A stretch of 39,157 bases of DNA from Nocardia abscessus NBRC 100374. GTDB taxonomy: Bacteria > Actinomycetota > Actinomycetes > Mycobacteriales > Mycobacteriaceae. Shown here piece by piece: positions 16,402 to 23,578 of the stretch. Made by a program: the position numbers and the translations under genes. Numbering within the stretch: position 1 is the stretch's first letter; the number at the start of each line of letters is the position of its first letter. Where the stretch lies: positions 1 through 39,157 of the forward strand of contig NZ_BAFP01000114.1 in assembly GCF_000308455.1 (NCBI RefSeq). Reading direction: 5' to 3'. The notes beneath the pieces were generated by a model. That model worked only from the letters and a program-made list of their open reading frames with translations, made no database searches and had not been told where the DNA came from.

Positions 16402-17754
16402 TCACCTCACTTCGGTGAGGTGCCGCGCCAGATTCTGCTGGTTGACGAACAGGTCGAAACGGAGCGATTTCCCGCCTGTGGTCAGCAGGTCTTCGAGTTC
16501 GACTCGACGCACCGTGACCTCGGACAGATTCATCGCGGTGATGATCCGATTCTTATCGAATTCGACAGTCGGCCCCTCCGGCACGATCAGAACTTCGACC
16601 TTCCCCGGTTCGCTCTGTCTGACCTGCCACCGGCGTAGGGGAAGCGATTCGAGGTAGAGCTGCACGGGCTTGACGTTCATCGGCACCCCCTCGCGGTCGG
16701 CGATGAAGCCACGTTGCCTGCCCTCCAAACCGCGCAATCGTTGGAGCGCCCGTCCACACGGACACGATCGGCCGAGTAGCTCGGCCCGGTCTTCCGGCCG
16801 ATACTTGACGAGCAACATGGTGGAGTTGATCAAATTGGTCAAGAGCAGTGCGCCGTCGGAGTCGAGACCGATATGCACTCGCTCCTCGTTGACGTGGTAG
16901 GTCGCCGCTTCCGCTGGACACTCCCAAGCTACTTGCCCGAACTCCTGCAGCCCGAAGATGTCTCGGTGCGGCGCATCGAAGGACGCGGCGAGTGCTGTGC
17001 GCGTTTGCGCGTCCACGGTATCGCCGTGGGTCAGCAACAAGGTGGGATTCGGTATCGACAGCTCACCCGCGGTGATCATGCGAGCCAGCACGAGAACTTC
17101 CATCGGCTGCCCCCACACGACCTCGGGCTTGAAATCGGTGACGAGTTGCTCGACATATCGCGTGTTGGCAGCGGTGACCTTCGAGAGGTTGATCCGCAAT
17201 CGTGTCCAGGTTGCGGCGTCGCCGCTGAAATGCACCAGGTCGTGCCGCGGGTCGCAGGTGACTCGCAGAGTACGAAAACCGGGCGCGAGGCCATACGCGT
17301 GGAAAACCCGCATGGGCATGGCCACGCCGTTGATCAGATGCGACTCGCCATGCTCGATGACGACAGGTTCGCCGGTAGTGCCGGAGGTCCGAACACGCAG
17401 CACGTCGACCGAATCGAGCAGTCCGGTACGCAACTCGTACGGTCGTCGGATCAAATCCGTCTTCCGCAGGACGGGAAGTTGGTCGAGAATGTCTCGCGGG
17501 TCTTCGTTCGCACCGACTCCGGCCAAGGCGGTCCGCTGCTCTACCGTTCCGTGCTCGGCGACCAAGGCGAGAAGTTCTCGCAGGCGCCCCTCGGATACGG
17601 CCGTGAGCCGATCAAGATCCCACTCCGTGTGCCGGTACACCGTGTCGTACATCCGCCAACCCTCGGCGACCGCGGCATACGTGCGTAGTGTCTGATTGTG
17701 CCAATAGCGCGGGCGACCCGCTAGCGCGTCGGTCACTGCCGCATCTGATCCCAT
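16402..17754 (-). CDS. Adenylate-forming carboxylate ligase, PaaK/CapK (phenylacetate-CoA ligase) family
   Basis: A 450-residue member of the adenylate-forming superfamily. ATP-binding motif RTSGTTGEPVVIEH is at about 122-135. The Y/F-G-x-x-E core appears as FGLQEFG (267-273). KYRPEDRAEL precedes a CPCGR pair typical of PaaK and F390-synthetase-like proteins (331-335), and the C-terminal catalytic lysine is Lys429 in TTGGKSLRF. It should activate a carboxylate as acyl-AMP and then transfer it to CoA, an amine or a hydroxyl. Relatives called CapK occur in polysaccharide clusters. The ATG at 17754 is preferred because GGAAGG is seven bases upstream; the in-frame ATG at 17829 lies on the other side of a hairpin. 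Its substrate might be the adjacent 10-residue peptide or a small acid. Confidence 0.88.
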   Translation of the reverse strand: MGSDAAVTDALAGRPRYWHNQTLRTYAAVAEGWRMYDTVYRHTEWDLDRLTAVSEGRLRELLALVAEHGTVEQRTALAGVGANEDPRDILDQLPVLRKTDLIRRPYELRTGLLDSVDVLRVRTSGTTGEPVVIEHGESHLINGVAMPMRVFHAYGLAPGFRTLRVTCDPRHDLVHFSGDAATWTRLRINLSKVTAANTRYVEQLVTDFKPEVVWGQPMEVLVLARMITAGELSIPNPTLLLTHGDTVDAQTRTALAASFDAPHRDIFGLQEFGQVAWECPAEAATYHVNEERVHIGLDSDGALLLTNLINSTMLLVKYRPEDRAELLGRSCPCGRALQRLRGLEGRQRGFIADREGVPMNVKPVQLYLESLPLRRWQVRQSEPGKVEVLIVPEGPTVEFDKNRIITAMNLSEVTVRRVELEDLLTTGGKSLRFDLFVNQQNLARHLTEVR

Positions 17755-17778
17755 GAGCCAACCTTCCGAAAACAGGGT

Positions 17779-17810
17779 GGCGTTGGGGGCGCGGCTGCGC
17801 CCCCAACGCC
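17779..17810 (-). terminator. Perfect 14-bp hairpin between the tiny gene and the ligase (terminator or attenuator)
   Basis: On the plus strand GGCGTTGGGGGCGC (17779-17792) and GCGCCCCCAACGCC (17797-17810) pair fully around a four-base loop. In the direction of transcription it is followed by ACCCTGTTTTCGG. It begins 23 bases after the tiny frame's stop and lies upstream of the ligase ribosome binding site. It should make part of the transcripts end after the tiny gene or stabilise their 3' end, and thus raise the dose of the short mRNA relative to the ligase. Confidence 0.7.
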
Positions 17811-17833
17811 CTTCACACCTCTGAATCAAACGA

Positions 17834-17866
17834 TCAGATGGTGGCTTCCTCGGTCACGATGTCCAT
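17834..17866 (-). CDS. Ten-codon ORF, MDIVTEEATI: possible precursor or leader peptide
   Basis: This is a ten-codon frame (MDIVTEEATI, then TGA). GGGAGGTGA, pairing with the 16S tail at eight of nine bases, ends five bases before the ATG; the TGA of the upstream UDP-sugar dehydrogenase lies within that site. Eight of its nine sense codons after ATG end in G or C, as expected for coding DNA here. A 14-bp hairpin follows, then the adenylating ligase. Order and structure recall microcin C, where a seven-codon gene, a terminator, an adenylating enzyme and an MFS exporter occur together. The peptide does not end in Asn and the ligase is of another family, so chemistry would differ. It could instead be a leader that couples or attenuates ligase expression. 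No homologue is known to me. Confidence 0.5.
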   Translation of the reverse strand: MDIVTEEATI

Positions 17867-17871
17867 GCTTG

Positions 17872-19176
17872 TCACCTCCCCTCGTATCGAACGTCGGCGA
17901 TCTGCAGCAGGCGAGCCTGCTGCAGCAGCGCCGAGTCGTAATGCTCGTGCCGCTGAGCGAGCAGCACGAGATCTGCCGTTGCGATCGCGGACCGCACGTC
18001 TGGTTCGACGCGCAAGGCAACGTCGTCAACGACAAGTTCTGAAAGGAACGGGTCGTGAATCGAGACGACCGCTCCTGCCCTGGCCAGCTCACGCACGAGT
18101 CCGACCGCGGGAGTGTTCCGAACGTCGGCCACATTCGGTTTGTAGGTGAGGCCGAGAACGACGACACGCGCGCCGGACAACTCCCTGCCGCGCCCCGCCA
18201 GCAATCGAGCGGTCCGCTCGACGACGTGTCGCGGACGGTCATCGTTGATCTCTTGCGCCCGCTCCACCAATGTCATCGGCGAGCCGACGTCACGTGCGGC
18301 GACGGCCAGGTACATCGGGTCGACCGGGATGCAGTGACCGCCGACCCCGGCTCCCGGATAGAAGGCATGGAAACCGAACGGCTTGGTAGCCGCCGCCGTG
18401 ATGGCGGCGCCGGCGTCTATTCCAGCGGCGGCACAGTAGGCCGCGAACTCATGGACAAGGGCGAGATTGACCTGCCGGTAGGTGTTCTCGAGTATCTTCG
18501 CCGCTTCGGCTTCCAGGAGACCGGGAGCCACATGGATGGCTGTTACGACCCGTCCATAGAGGTCGGCCGCCTTTCGGGCACACTCGGCCGTCAAACCTCC
18601 GATCACTCTCGGGGTGTTCGCCGTGTTGAAGCTCAGGTTTCCGGGGTCGATTCGCTCAGGTGCGAAGGCGAGGTGGAAATCTCGTCCCGCCAGCATCCCG
18701 CCGCTCTCCAACAGCGGGCGTACCACACCATCGGTGGCGCCTGGATAGACCGTGGATTCGACCACGATCAGTTGCCCCGGCCGCAGATTCTCGGCGACCG
18801 TCGTAGCCGCCGAGATCAGCGGAACCAGATCCGGCCCGCGGTCCGGTCCGAGCGGCGTCGGTACGCAGATCAGCACTGCGTCACAGGAACGCAGGTCCGT
18901 GACATCCGATGTCACGGCGAACAAATCGGCGGTACGAGAAACTCGGTCGTCCGCAACGGTATCCACGGGGCTGCGGCCGGAACGGAGCAGCGAGCACACC
19001 GCCGGATCCGTATCGACGCCGCACACCGGATGACCTGCTTCCGCGAAGGCCAGCGCTTGCGGCAAACCCACGTAGCCCAGCCCGATTATTCCGATCTTGG
19101 CAGATATGGACATCGCCGGTGCGGGCTCTGATCCCGGCGTAGTGCGGCGAGCGGCTGCGAGAATACGCGTGTTCAT
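17872..19176 (-). CDS. UDP-N-acetylhexosamine/UDP-glucose 6-dehydrogenase family (WecC/WbpA-like)
   Basis: A 434-residue nucleotide-sugar dehydrogenase that oxidises the C6 hydroxyl of a UDP-sugar to a uronic acid with two NAD+. The N-terminal Rossmann motif is GIIGLGYVGLPQALAFAEAG (29-48). The catalytic Cys282 lies in GAGVGGHCIPVDP, and Lys227 in KILENTYRQVN is the conserved central-domain lysine. FAPERIDPGN (171-180) and VLGLTYKPNVADVRNTPA favour the UDP-HexNAc branch (WecC/WbpA) over UDP-glucose dehydrogenase. The ATG at 19176 overlaps the glycosyltransferase stop (ATGA). A UDP-uronic acid or UDP-HexNAc-uronic acid is therefore the likely donor for that neighbour. Its stop lies inside the ribosome binding site of the ten-codon frame. 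Confidence 0.92.
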   Translation of the reverse strand: MNTRILAAARRTTPGSEPAPAMSISAKIGIIGLGYVGLPQALAFAEAGHPVCGVDTDPAVCSLLRSGRSPVDTVADDRVSRTADLFAVTSDVTDLRSCDAVLICVPTPLGPDRGPDLVPLISAATTVAENLRPGQLIVVESTVYPGATDGVVRPLLESGGMLAGRDFHLAFAPERIDPGNLSFNTANTPRVIGGLTAECARKAADLYGRVVTAIHVAPGLLEAEAAKILENTYRQVNLALVHEFAAYCAAAGIDAGAAITAAATKPFGFHAFYPGAGVGGHCIPVDPMYLAVAARDVGSPMTLVERAQEINDDRPRHVVERTARLLAGRGRELSGARVVVLGLTYKPNVADVRNTPAVGLVRELARAGAVVSIHDPFLSELVVDDVALRVEPDVRSAIATADLVLLAQRHEHYDSALLQQARLLQIADVRYEGR

Positions 19177-20096
19177 CGATTCGCCACCACAGCTTCGATA
19201 TCCGGACAGTCCGGTACGTGCTTGCGCTCCAGCGCGAATCCTCGCGAGATCGTGGCGCTCGTCGAACGCGAACTCCTCTTCCGCCGCTCCATTCGGCCGG
19301 CGGCGTGCACAACGCTCAGCATGCGATTGAGTCCGCGCACGGCGGGTGAACCACCGAGTCCGCTTGCGCGCACCAACTGAATCGCCGCGGGAATCGTGAG
19401 CTGCTGCTGGTGGTCGCGGCCGCTGGACCACGAATCCAGAATTGCGCGTCGCATCCCTTTGCCGTTTCGATGCGCGATCACCAGCGCAGGCTGGAACTGC
19501 ACGGGATTGCCGTCGGCGGCGAGCGCTTCGGCAAGACTGTTGTCTCCTCCGACGCCGTTGCGCGTGAATCCACCCACGGCTCGGAACGCGGAGGCCAGAA
19601 TCGCGCTGTTGCCACCCGCGAAGAAGCTGATGGGATCTCCCTCGGACAACGAGCGACACCGGTCGTCATAGCGTGCTTGCCGGGCGGAGGAGACCAACCC
19701 CTTGTCGAACCGCAGCACTCGCCCACTGATCGCTGGTCGATGCTCGGTGACCGACCCGGCCACCGAGAGCCAGTCTCCGCGGGGAACGGCATCGTCGTCC
19801 AGGAATGCCAGGACATCACCGGAAGCGGCGCACACAGCCCGTGCCCTACTGCTGCCCGCCCCCATCCGTACGCGGTTGTACAGCACGGTCGTGGGCAGGT
19901 CGCTCGCATAGACAGGAGACAAGGCGTCGGATCGCGACGATGCGTCGTCGACGATGACGACTTCGTGGAGCGCCGTGCCCGGCGTCGCATCGAGGCGCTG
20001 CACGCACTCAACCAAGCCGGCCAGACAGCGTCGCAAATCATCTGGCCGATTCCGGGTCGGAATAATCACTGAGATACGTACCACTGCCGTTTCCAT
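19173..20096 (-). CDS. Family 2 (GT-A) glycosyltransferase
   Basis: A 307-residue glycosyltransferase. Its GT-A start is ISVIIPTRNRPDDLRRCL (8-25), followed by VVIVDDAS (47-53) and the metal and nucleotide-binding FLDDDAVPRGDW (99-109; DDD at 100-102). FAGGNSAILASAFRAVGGF is the acceptor-side motif common in GT2. No transmembrane helix is evident, so it is cytoplasmic. It overlaps the deacetylase upstream and the UDP-sugar dehydrogenase downstream (ATGA), and so probably uses the sugar made by the latter. The start is ATG 20096, which overlaps the deacetylase by 31 bases; GTG 20084 is an alternative. The acceptor is unknown. Confidence 0.88.
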   Translation of the reverse strand: METAVVRISVIIPTRNRPDDLRRCLAGLVECVQRLDATPGTALHEVVIVDDASSRSDALSPVYASDLPTTVLYNRVRMGAGSSRARAVCAASGDVLAFLDDDAVPRGDWLSVAGSVTEHRPAISGRVLRFDKGLVSSARQARYDDRCRSLSEGDPISFFAGGNSAILASAFRAVGGFTRNGVGGDNSLAEALAADGNPVQFQPALVIAHRNGKGMRRAILDSWSSGRDHQQQLTIPAAIQLVRASGLGGSPAVRGLNRMLSVVHAAGRMERRKRSSRSTSATISRGFALERKHVPDCPDIEAVVANR

Positions 20097-20785
20097 TCTC
20101 GAACCAGGGCAGGCCAGGACTCGGAGTCGTGCGTCGGCAGATAGGTCCGACGAATCCGATGCGGCGCGAGATCCCATGGCTTGGGCCGGACTTTGACCGT
20201 GCTGAAGCCGAGGACATCGGGACCGAGCACCGCACCTGCCGGTACCAGGCCGTATGGATATGCGAACAGCGATGTCGGCTGGCCGGTGCGCTCGGCCACC
20301 GCCGACAACGAACCGTGGATCTCCTGCCGGACACTGCGTGCGTCCAAGTCGGTGAGCTTCGGATGAGTACGGGTATGGGCCGCCAACAGGTGCCTCGCGG
20401 CACGCATCTCCATCGCCTGTCGCCAGCTCATGAATTCGCTGTCGGGCGATTCACCCGTCGCTTCCAGTTCGTCGGTGACACAGAAAAGAGCGATGCGTAC
20501 GTCGAACTCGGCGAGGATCGGTGCGGCGATTTCCCAGTTGTCCCGGTATCCGTCATCGAATGTGATCAGCACCGACGGTCGCGCGGGCGGGACGAATCCG
20601 GCCCGCACTGTTCCGGGGTCGAGCGCCGGACCGAATTCGGAGAGAATCAGATCCAACCCGCGACGAAACGCATCGGGAGTCAGAGCGGTGTAATGCGTCA
20701 TATCGGCACGCACGTGGTGGAAGTACAACACCAGCGGCCATCCCGAAGCCGAACCGACCCGCGGATCGGCATACTGAACCGTCAT
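20066..20785 (-). CDS. Polysaccharide deacetylase family (NodB homology) protein
   Basis: A 239-residue NodB-type metal-dependent deacetylase (CE4 family). Motif 1 is LITFDDGYRDN (73-83; catalytic Asp and metal-ligand Asp). Motif 2 is AHTRTH (136-141; two metal His). Motif 3 is FAYPYG. No signal peptide is visible, so it should act in the cytoplasm, which suits tailoring of an intermediate better than cell-wall modification. The ATG shares a base with the upstream stop (TAATG). It probably removes an acetyl group from an N-acetyl sugar, exposing an amine. A different amide substrate is possible. Confidence 0.88.
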   Translation of the reverse strand: MTVQYADPRVGSASGWPLVLYFHHVRADMTHYTALTPDAFRRGLDLILSEFGPALDPGTVRAGFVPPARPSVLITFDDGYRDNWEIAAPILAEFDVRIALFCVTDELEATGESPDSEFMSWRQAMEMRAARHLLAAHTRTHPKLTDLDARSVRQEIHGSLSAVAERTGQPTSLFAYPYGLVPAGAVLGPDVLGFSTVKVRPKPWDLAPHRIRRTYLPTHDSESWPALVREWKRQWYVSQ

Positions 20786-22194
20786 TACCGCGCCCAACCC
20801 AATTCGTCGAGGACCGCTGTCGGGACCGGAACACCGGCGGAGTGCGCGAGTTCGGTGTGCCGGTGCTCGGCCTGATCCGGAAACCACGGCTCGGTGGGTG
20901 GCGAGCCGTAACCGTCGAGCACGGCCTGCCGGAGCACCTGCACCAGCGCGGGGACGGTCGGCTCACGGTCGGCGGCGAAGCGCTCGACCGCGAAGCCTAC
21001 GAACAGCTGAGAGCACCGCATGACGGCACCGGGCTGTTTGCGCTGCTTGCTTACTTGCGGACTAACCAGACCACCGGCGAGTGCTCCGGCGAGAATCTCG
21101 ACGACCAGGGTGATGCACAGGCCCTTGTATCCGCCGAAAAGCGGGATCGAGCCCCCGGCGTCCAACTGCGCCGGGTCCCGAGTGGGCCGGCCCGCCGGGT
21201 CCTGTAGCCACCCTTCGTTCGCGAGTACGCCACGATTGAGCGCATCACGGATCTTGCCCGCGGCTACGACTCCGGTGGCGAGATCGATGCAGAACGGTTC
21301 GCCACCGACCGGTCCCGGGGTGACCAGACACAACGCGTTGCTGCCGAGAGTGGGGCGTTGCGCACCAGGGGCCGCGACCGCAGGCCCGGAGATATTCAGC
21401 AGCAGGCCGACGACCTGGCGCTCCTGGAACGGATCTCGGTACGCCGCCAGCATTCCGACGTGGTTGTTGTTGTGGACGGCGACGGCCGCCAGGCCCTGCT
21501 CAGCGGCGCGGTCGGCGCACAGACCGGCCGCCAACTCCGCCGCGACCTGCCCTGGGCCACCGCAAGCATCGATCGAGATCACCGCCGGCGTGGTGTTCGT
21601 GACGGCGGGCTCCGCAGCCGCCGAGATACCCCCCGCCGCGATCCGCCGCAGATACGTCGGCAGCAGGCTGACGCCATGTGACGCATGTCCGCGAATATCG
21701 GCATCGACCAGAATGCGCGCCACGGATTGCGCCCGCCGTGCGGGAAGGCCGGCTCGTATCAATTCGTTCTCGACCCGGGAGCGCAATTCACCAGCCTCGA
21801 CCATGGTTATCGCGAAAGGGTCCGGCGCGATTGCAGGAACGAACTCGCCGCCGTGTAGACCGAAAACCCGCAGGCCGGTTCTGGCCACCGGAGGCGCCCC
21901 GGTCAGCAGGACGACCACGCGATCGGATAATTCCCTCGACCCATACGACTCGATATCGGGTCCGGGAGCGTCGCCCACGTCGAGAACGACGACGTCGGCA
22001 TCGCTTCGCACGAATCCGTATCGAGGCGAAGTTCGACCGCTGAGCAATTCAGCGAGAGTATGCCGCTCTGCGGAATTCAATCCGCAGAGCATCGCCACCT
22101 GGGGCTGTTCTATCACGAGCGTTGCGCCGCGCAGCACCAGTTGCTCATTTCCCCCACTTCCGTGAATATGAACCACATCACGTAATTCGAGCAC
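20785..22194 (-). CDS. Fusion: degenerate ABC-ATPase-like N-domain plus malate/L-lactate (LDH2) family dehydrogenase
   Basis: A 469-residue protein. Residues 130-469 are an LDH2-family NAD(P)-dependent oxidoreductase (relatives AllD, YiaK, ComC, DpkA): DADIRGHASHGV (164-175, with the catalytic His), HNNNHVGMLAAY, DLATGVVAAGKI and GGYKGLCITLVVEILAG are all present. Residues 1-100 are extra. LELRDVVHIHGSGGNEQLVL and LRGATLVIEQPQVAMLCG follow the first strands of an ABC transporter ATPase, but the Walker A place reads LNSAERHT and no ABC signature or Walker B follows. The extension is real translation: GTG 22194 has AAGGGGAG seven bases upstream, and no alternative start lies near the LDH2 domain. 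Likely reaction: reduction of an alpha-keto or imino acid, or the reverse. Substrate unknown. Confidence 0.85.
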   Translation of the reverse strand: MLELRDVVHIHGSGGNEQLVLRGATLVIEQPQVAMLCGLNSAERHTLAELLSGRTSPRYGFVRSDADVVVLDVGDAPGPDIESYGSRELSDRVVVLLTGAPPVARTGLRVFGLHGGEFVPAIAPDPFAITMVEAGELRSRVENELIRAGLPARRAQSVARILVDADIRGHASHGVSLLPTYLRRIAAGGISAAAEPAVTNTTPAVISIDACGGPGQVAAELAAGLCADRAAEQGLAAVAVHNNNHVGMLAAYRDPFQERQVVGLLLNISGPAVAAPGAQRPTLGSNALCLVTPGPVGGEPFCIDLATGVVAAGKIRDALNRGVLANEGWLQDPAGRPTRDPAQLDAGGSIPLFGGYKGLCITLVVEILAGALAGGLVSPQVSKQRKQPGAVMRCSQLFVGFAVERFAADREPTVPALVQVLRQAVLDGYGSPPTEPWFPDQAEHRHTELAHSAGVPVPTAVLDELGWAR

Positions 22195-22232
22195 CAGCAG
22201 ACTCCCCTTCTGCCAAATGAAGATCCCCAGTC

Positions 22233-22270
22233 GAATCGGTATCGCATTCGAGCATGCGTGCTACCGATTC
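22233..22270. promoter_or_regulatory. 9-bp perfect inverted repeat in the leader of the LDH2-fusion operon
   Basis: GAATCGGTA (22233-22241) and TACCGATTC (22262-22270) are exact inverted copies 20 bases apart, with an inner GCAT/ATGC pair. It lies downstream of a likely promoter and 38 bases or more upstream of the GTG start. It may be an operator or a leader RNA hairpin. Confidence 0.5.
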
Positions 22271-22315
22271 ACGCGACTTTCAGAGCCTATCCGACCCGAT
22301 AATCGCTACAAACAA

Positions 22316-22344
22316 ATCATGTACCAATAGCGGGGTTCTGTCAA
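22316..22344 (-). promoter_or_regulatory. Internal promoter driving the LDH2-fusion half of the cluster
   Basis: On the minus strand a perfect -35 box TTGACA (22344-22339, overlapping the VOC stop) is followed after 17 bases by CATGAT (22321-22316), a 4/6 match to the -10 consensus. The gap to the GTG at 22194 is A/T-rich and about 115 bases long. Confidence 0.55.
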
Positions 22345-22781
22345 CTACCCGAGTCGGATTCATTTTCCGGCGCCGTGTCATGCGTTGGAGACATGAATTC
22401 CAGCCGGTTGCCCACACAGTCGAATGCATAGAATCGGCGAAATCCCGGGAATTCCCCGTCCCAGGAGAGCTCGACACCCGCTTCGGTCAATCGCTGGGCC
22501 AGCGCGTCGAGGCGTCCGACGAGAATGCCGGGATGAGCCTTGCGCGCAGGGCGGAAATCCTGTTCGACACCGAGGTGGATCTCGAGTCCGTCGCCACGAA
22601 CCCACAAGCCACCCCGAGCCGCGAGCACAGGAGGTTTCTGCACCTCCCGCAATCCCAGCACCTCGACGTAGAACTGCCGGCACTCCGGCTCGCTACCTGG
22701 CGGTATGGCCAGCTGGACGTGGTGTAGGCCGAGGTGGAAATCGGTCGACGCCGCCGCGGAATCGTACGGGAGAACTGACAT
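22341..22781 (-). CDS. VOC superfamily (glyoxalase/dioxygenase-like) protein
   Basis: A 146-residue protein with two beta-alpha-beta-beta-beta units. HHVQLAIPPG (20-29) opens the first and FYVEVLGLRE follows. Candidate metal ligands are His21, Glu67 or His69 (LEIHLG), His83 and Glu128 (NRLEFMSP). The single-domain size fits lyase, isomerase or resistance-type VOC proteins rather than two-domain ring-cleaving dioxygenases. The start at 22781 has GAAAGG about ten bases upstream; the sulfotransferase stop is 17 bases away. In the cluster it could be an epimerase or cyclase, or a product-binding resistance protein. The exact reaction cannot be assigned. Confidence 0.82.
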   Translation of the reverse strand: MSVLPYDSAAASTDFHLGLHHVQLAIPPGSEPECRQFYVEVLGLREVQKPPVLAARGGLWVRGDGLEIHLGVEQDFRPARKAHPGILVGRLDALAQRLTEAGVELSWDGEFPGFRRFYAFDCVGNRLEFMSPTHDTAPENESDSGS

Positions 22782-22798
22782 TGGCACAGCCTTTCGTC

Positions 22799-23578
22799 TC
22801 ACAGTCCTGCTTGCCCGAGTAACCGGGTCCACGTGTCGCGCACCGGCGCGGGAAGCGTGGCTTCGATCGGCGCCGGAGACTCTGCGAGCAGCTCGCGGTA
22901 CGGAGCCAGATCGACGTCGAGCCGCGAGCCGAGTCGTGCAAGCCCAGGTCCCGCGCAGAGCCGGCCGTATTCGACGACCGTGCACAGTCGCTGGTCCGCC
23001 GTGCGTGGATGGGCCAGCCATGGCTCATGCCATGCCACCCACTTCGCCAAGGCCGCCTCCCGGTCCGGTGGCCGCCACGGGCGATCCCCGGTCCATCGCA
23101 GCGTCGACCGAGCCACCGCTTCCGGATGCCGAATCAGGAGCACCCAATGCGCGTCCGGCAGGCTTTCGGCAAGCGCGTCGAGTTCGAGCAGATATTCGTT
23201 GTATTTCTCGCCGAACCGCGTGGCGCCGGCATACGCCCCGTCGAGCACGTCGCGGCGCAGTCGCACCGCATCGGTGACCTCTCCGGCGCTTACCGTGACG
23301 GCAGCAGCGCGCAGAACGGTTTCCGTTGTCGCCAGCCATCTTTCGCTGTTCGTTCCGAACGGCGGCTTGCGACGCAACGCCCAGATCATCTCATCGACCC
23401 GAAGATGGCGCGCTTCCAGATCCGCCGTTGTCACCCACCGGTGCAAGACGTATGGCAGCTTGCCGTTGACGGTGAAGATGCCACCGGCCTTGTCGAAAGC
23501 GAGATCGAGTACCGATGCGAGTGCCGTAGTACCGGATCGCTGGGCGCCCATCACGATTACCGGAGGTGCAGGGCTCAT
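22799..23578 (-). CDS. PAPS-dependent sulfotransferase
   Basis: A 259-residue sulfotransferase. The 5'-phosphosulfate loop is VMGAQRSGTTAL (9-20) and the 3'-phosphate site is LLIRHPEAVARS (147-158; Arg150 and Ser158). The length and the lack of a signal peptide or membrane helix fit a soluble cytosolic enzyme that sulfates a small molecule. It moves sulfate from PAPS to a hydroxyl or amine. The ATG overlaps the stop of the preceding TIM-barrel gene (ATGA). The APS kinase at the end of the same cluster gives independent support that sulfation is part of the pathway. Acceptor unknown. Confidence 0.9.
   Translation of the reverse strand: MSPAPPVIVMGAQRSGTTALASVLDLAFDKAGGIFTVNGKLPYVLHRWVTTADLEARHLRVDEMIWALRRKPPFGTNSERWLATTETVLRAAAVTVSAGEVTDAVRLRRDVLDGAYAGATRFGEKYNEYLLELDALAESLPDAHWVLLIRHPEAVARSTLRWTGDRPWRPPDREAALAKWVAWHEPWLAHPRTADQRLCTVVEYGRLCAGPGLARLGSRLDVDLAPYRELLAESPAPIEATLPAPVRDTWTRLLGQAGL

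Noticed and set aside
16402..17829. Ligase start at ATG 17829, giving 25 more residues
   Set aside because: It would place the hairpin inside the coding region and has no ribosome binding site, while ATG 17754 has GGAAGG seven bases upstream.
22178..22255. A 25-codon frame (begins MLECDTDSTG) in the leader of the LDH2 fusion, ending inside its start
   Set aside because: It has no ribosome binding site, overlaps the real start region in another frame, and its ATG lies inside the inverted repeat.
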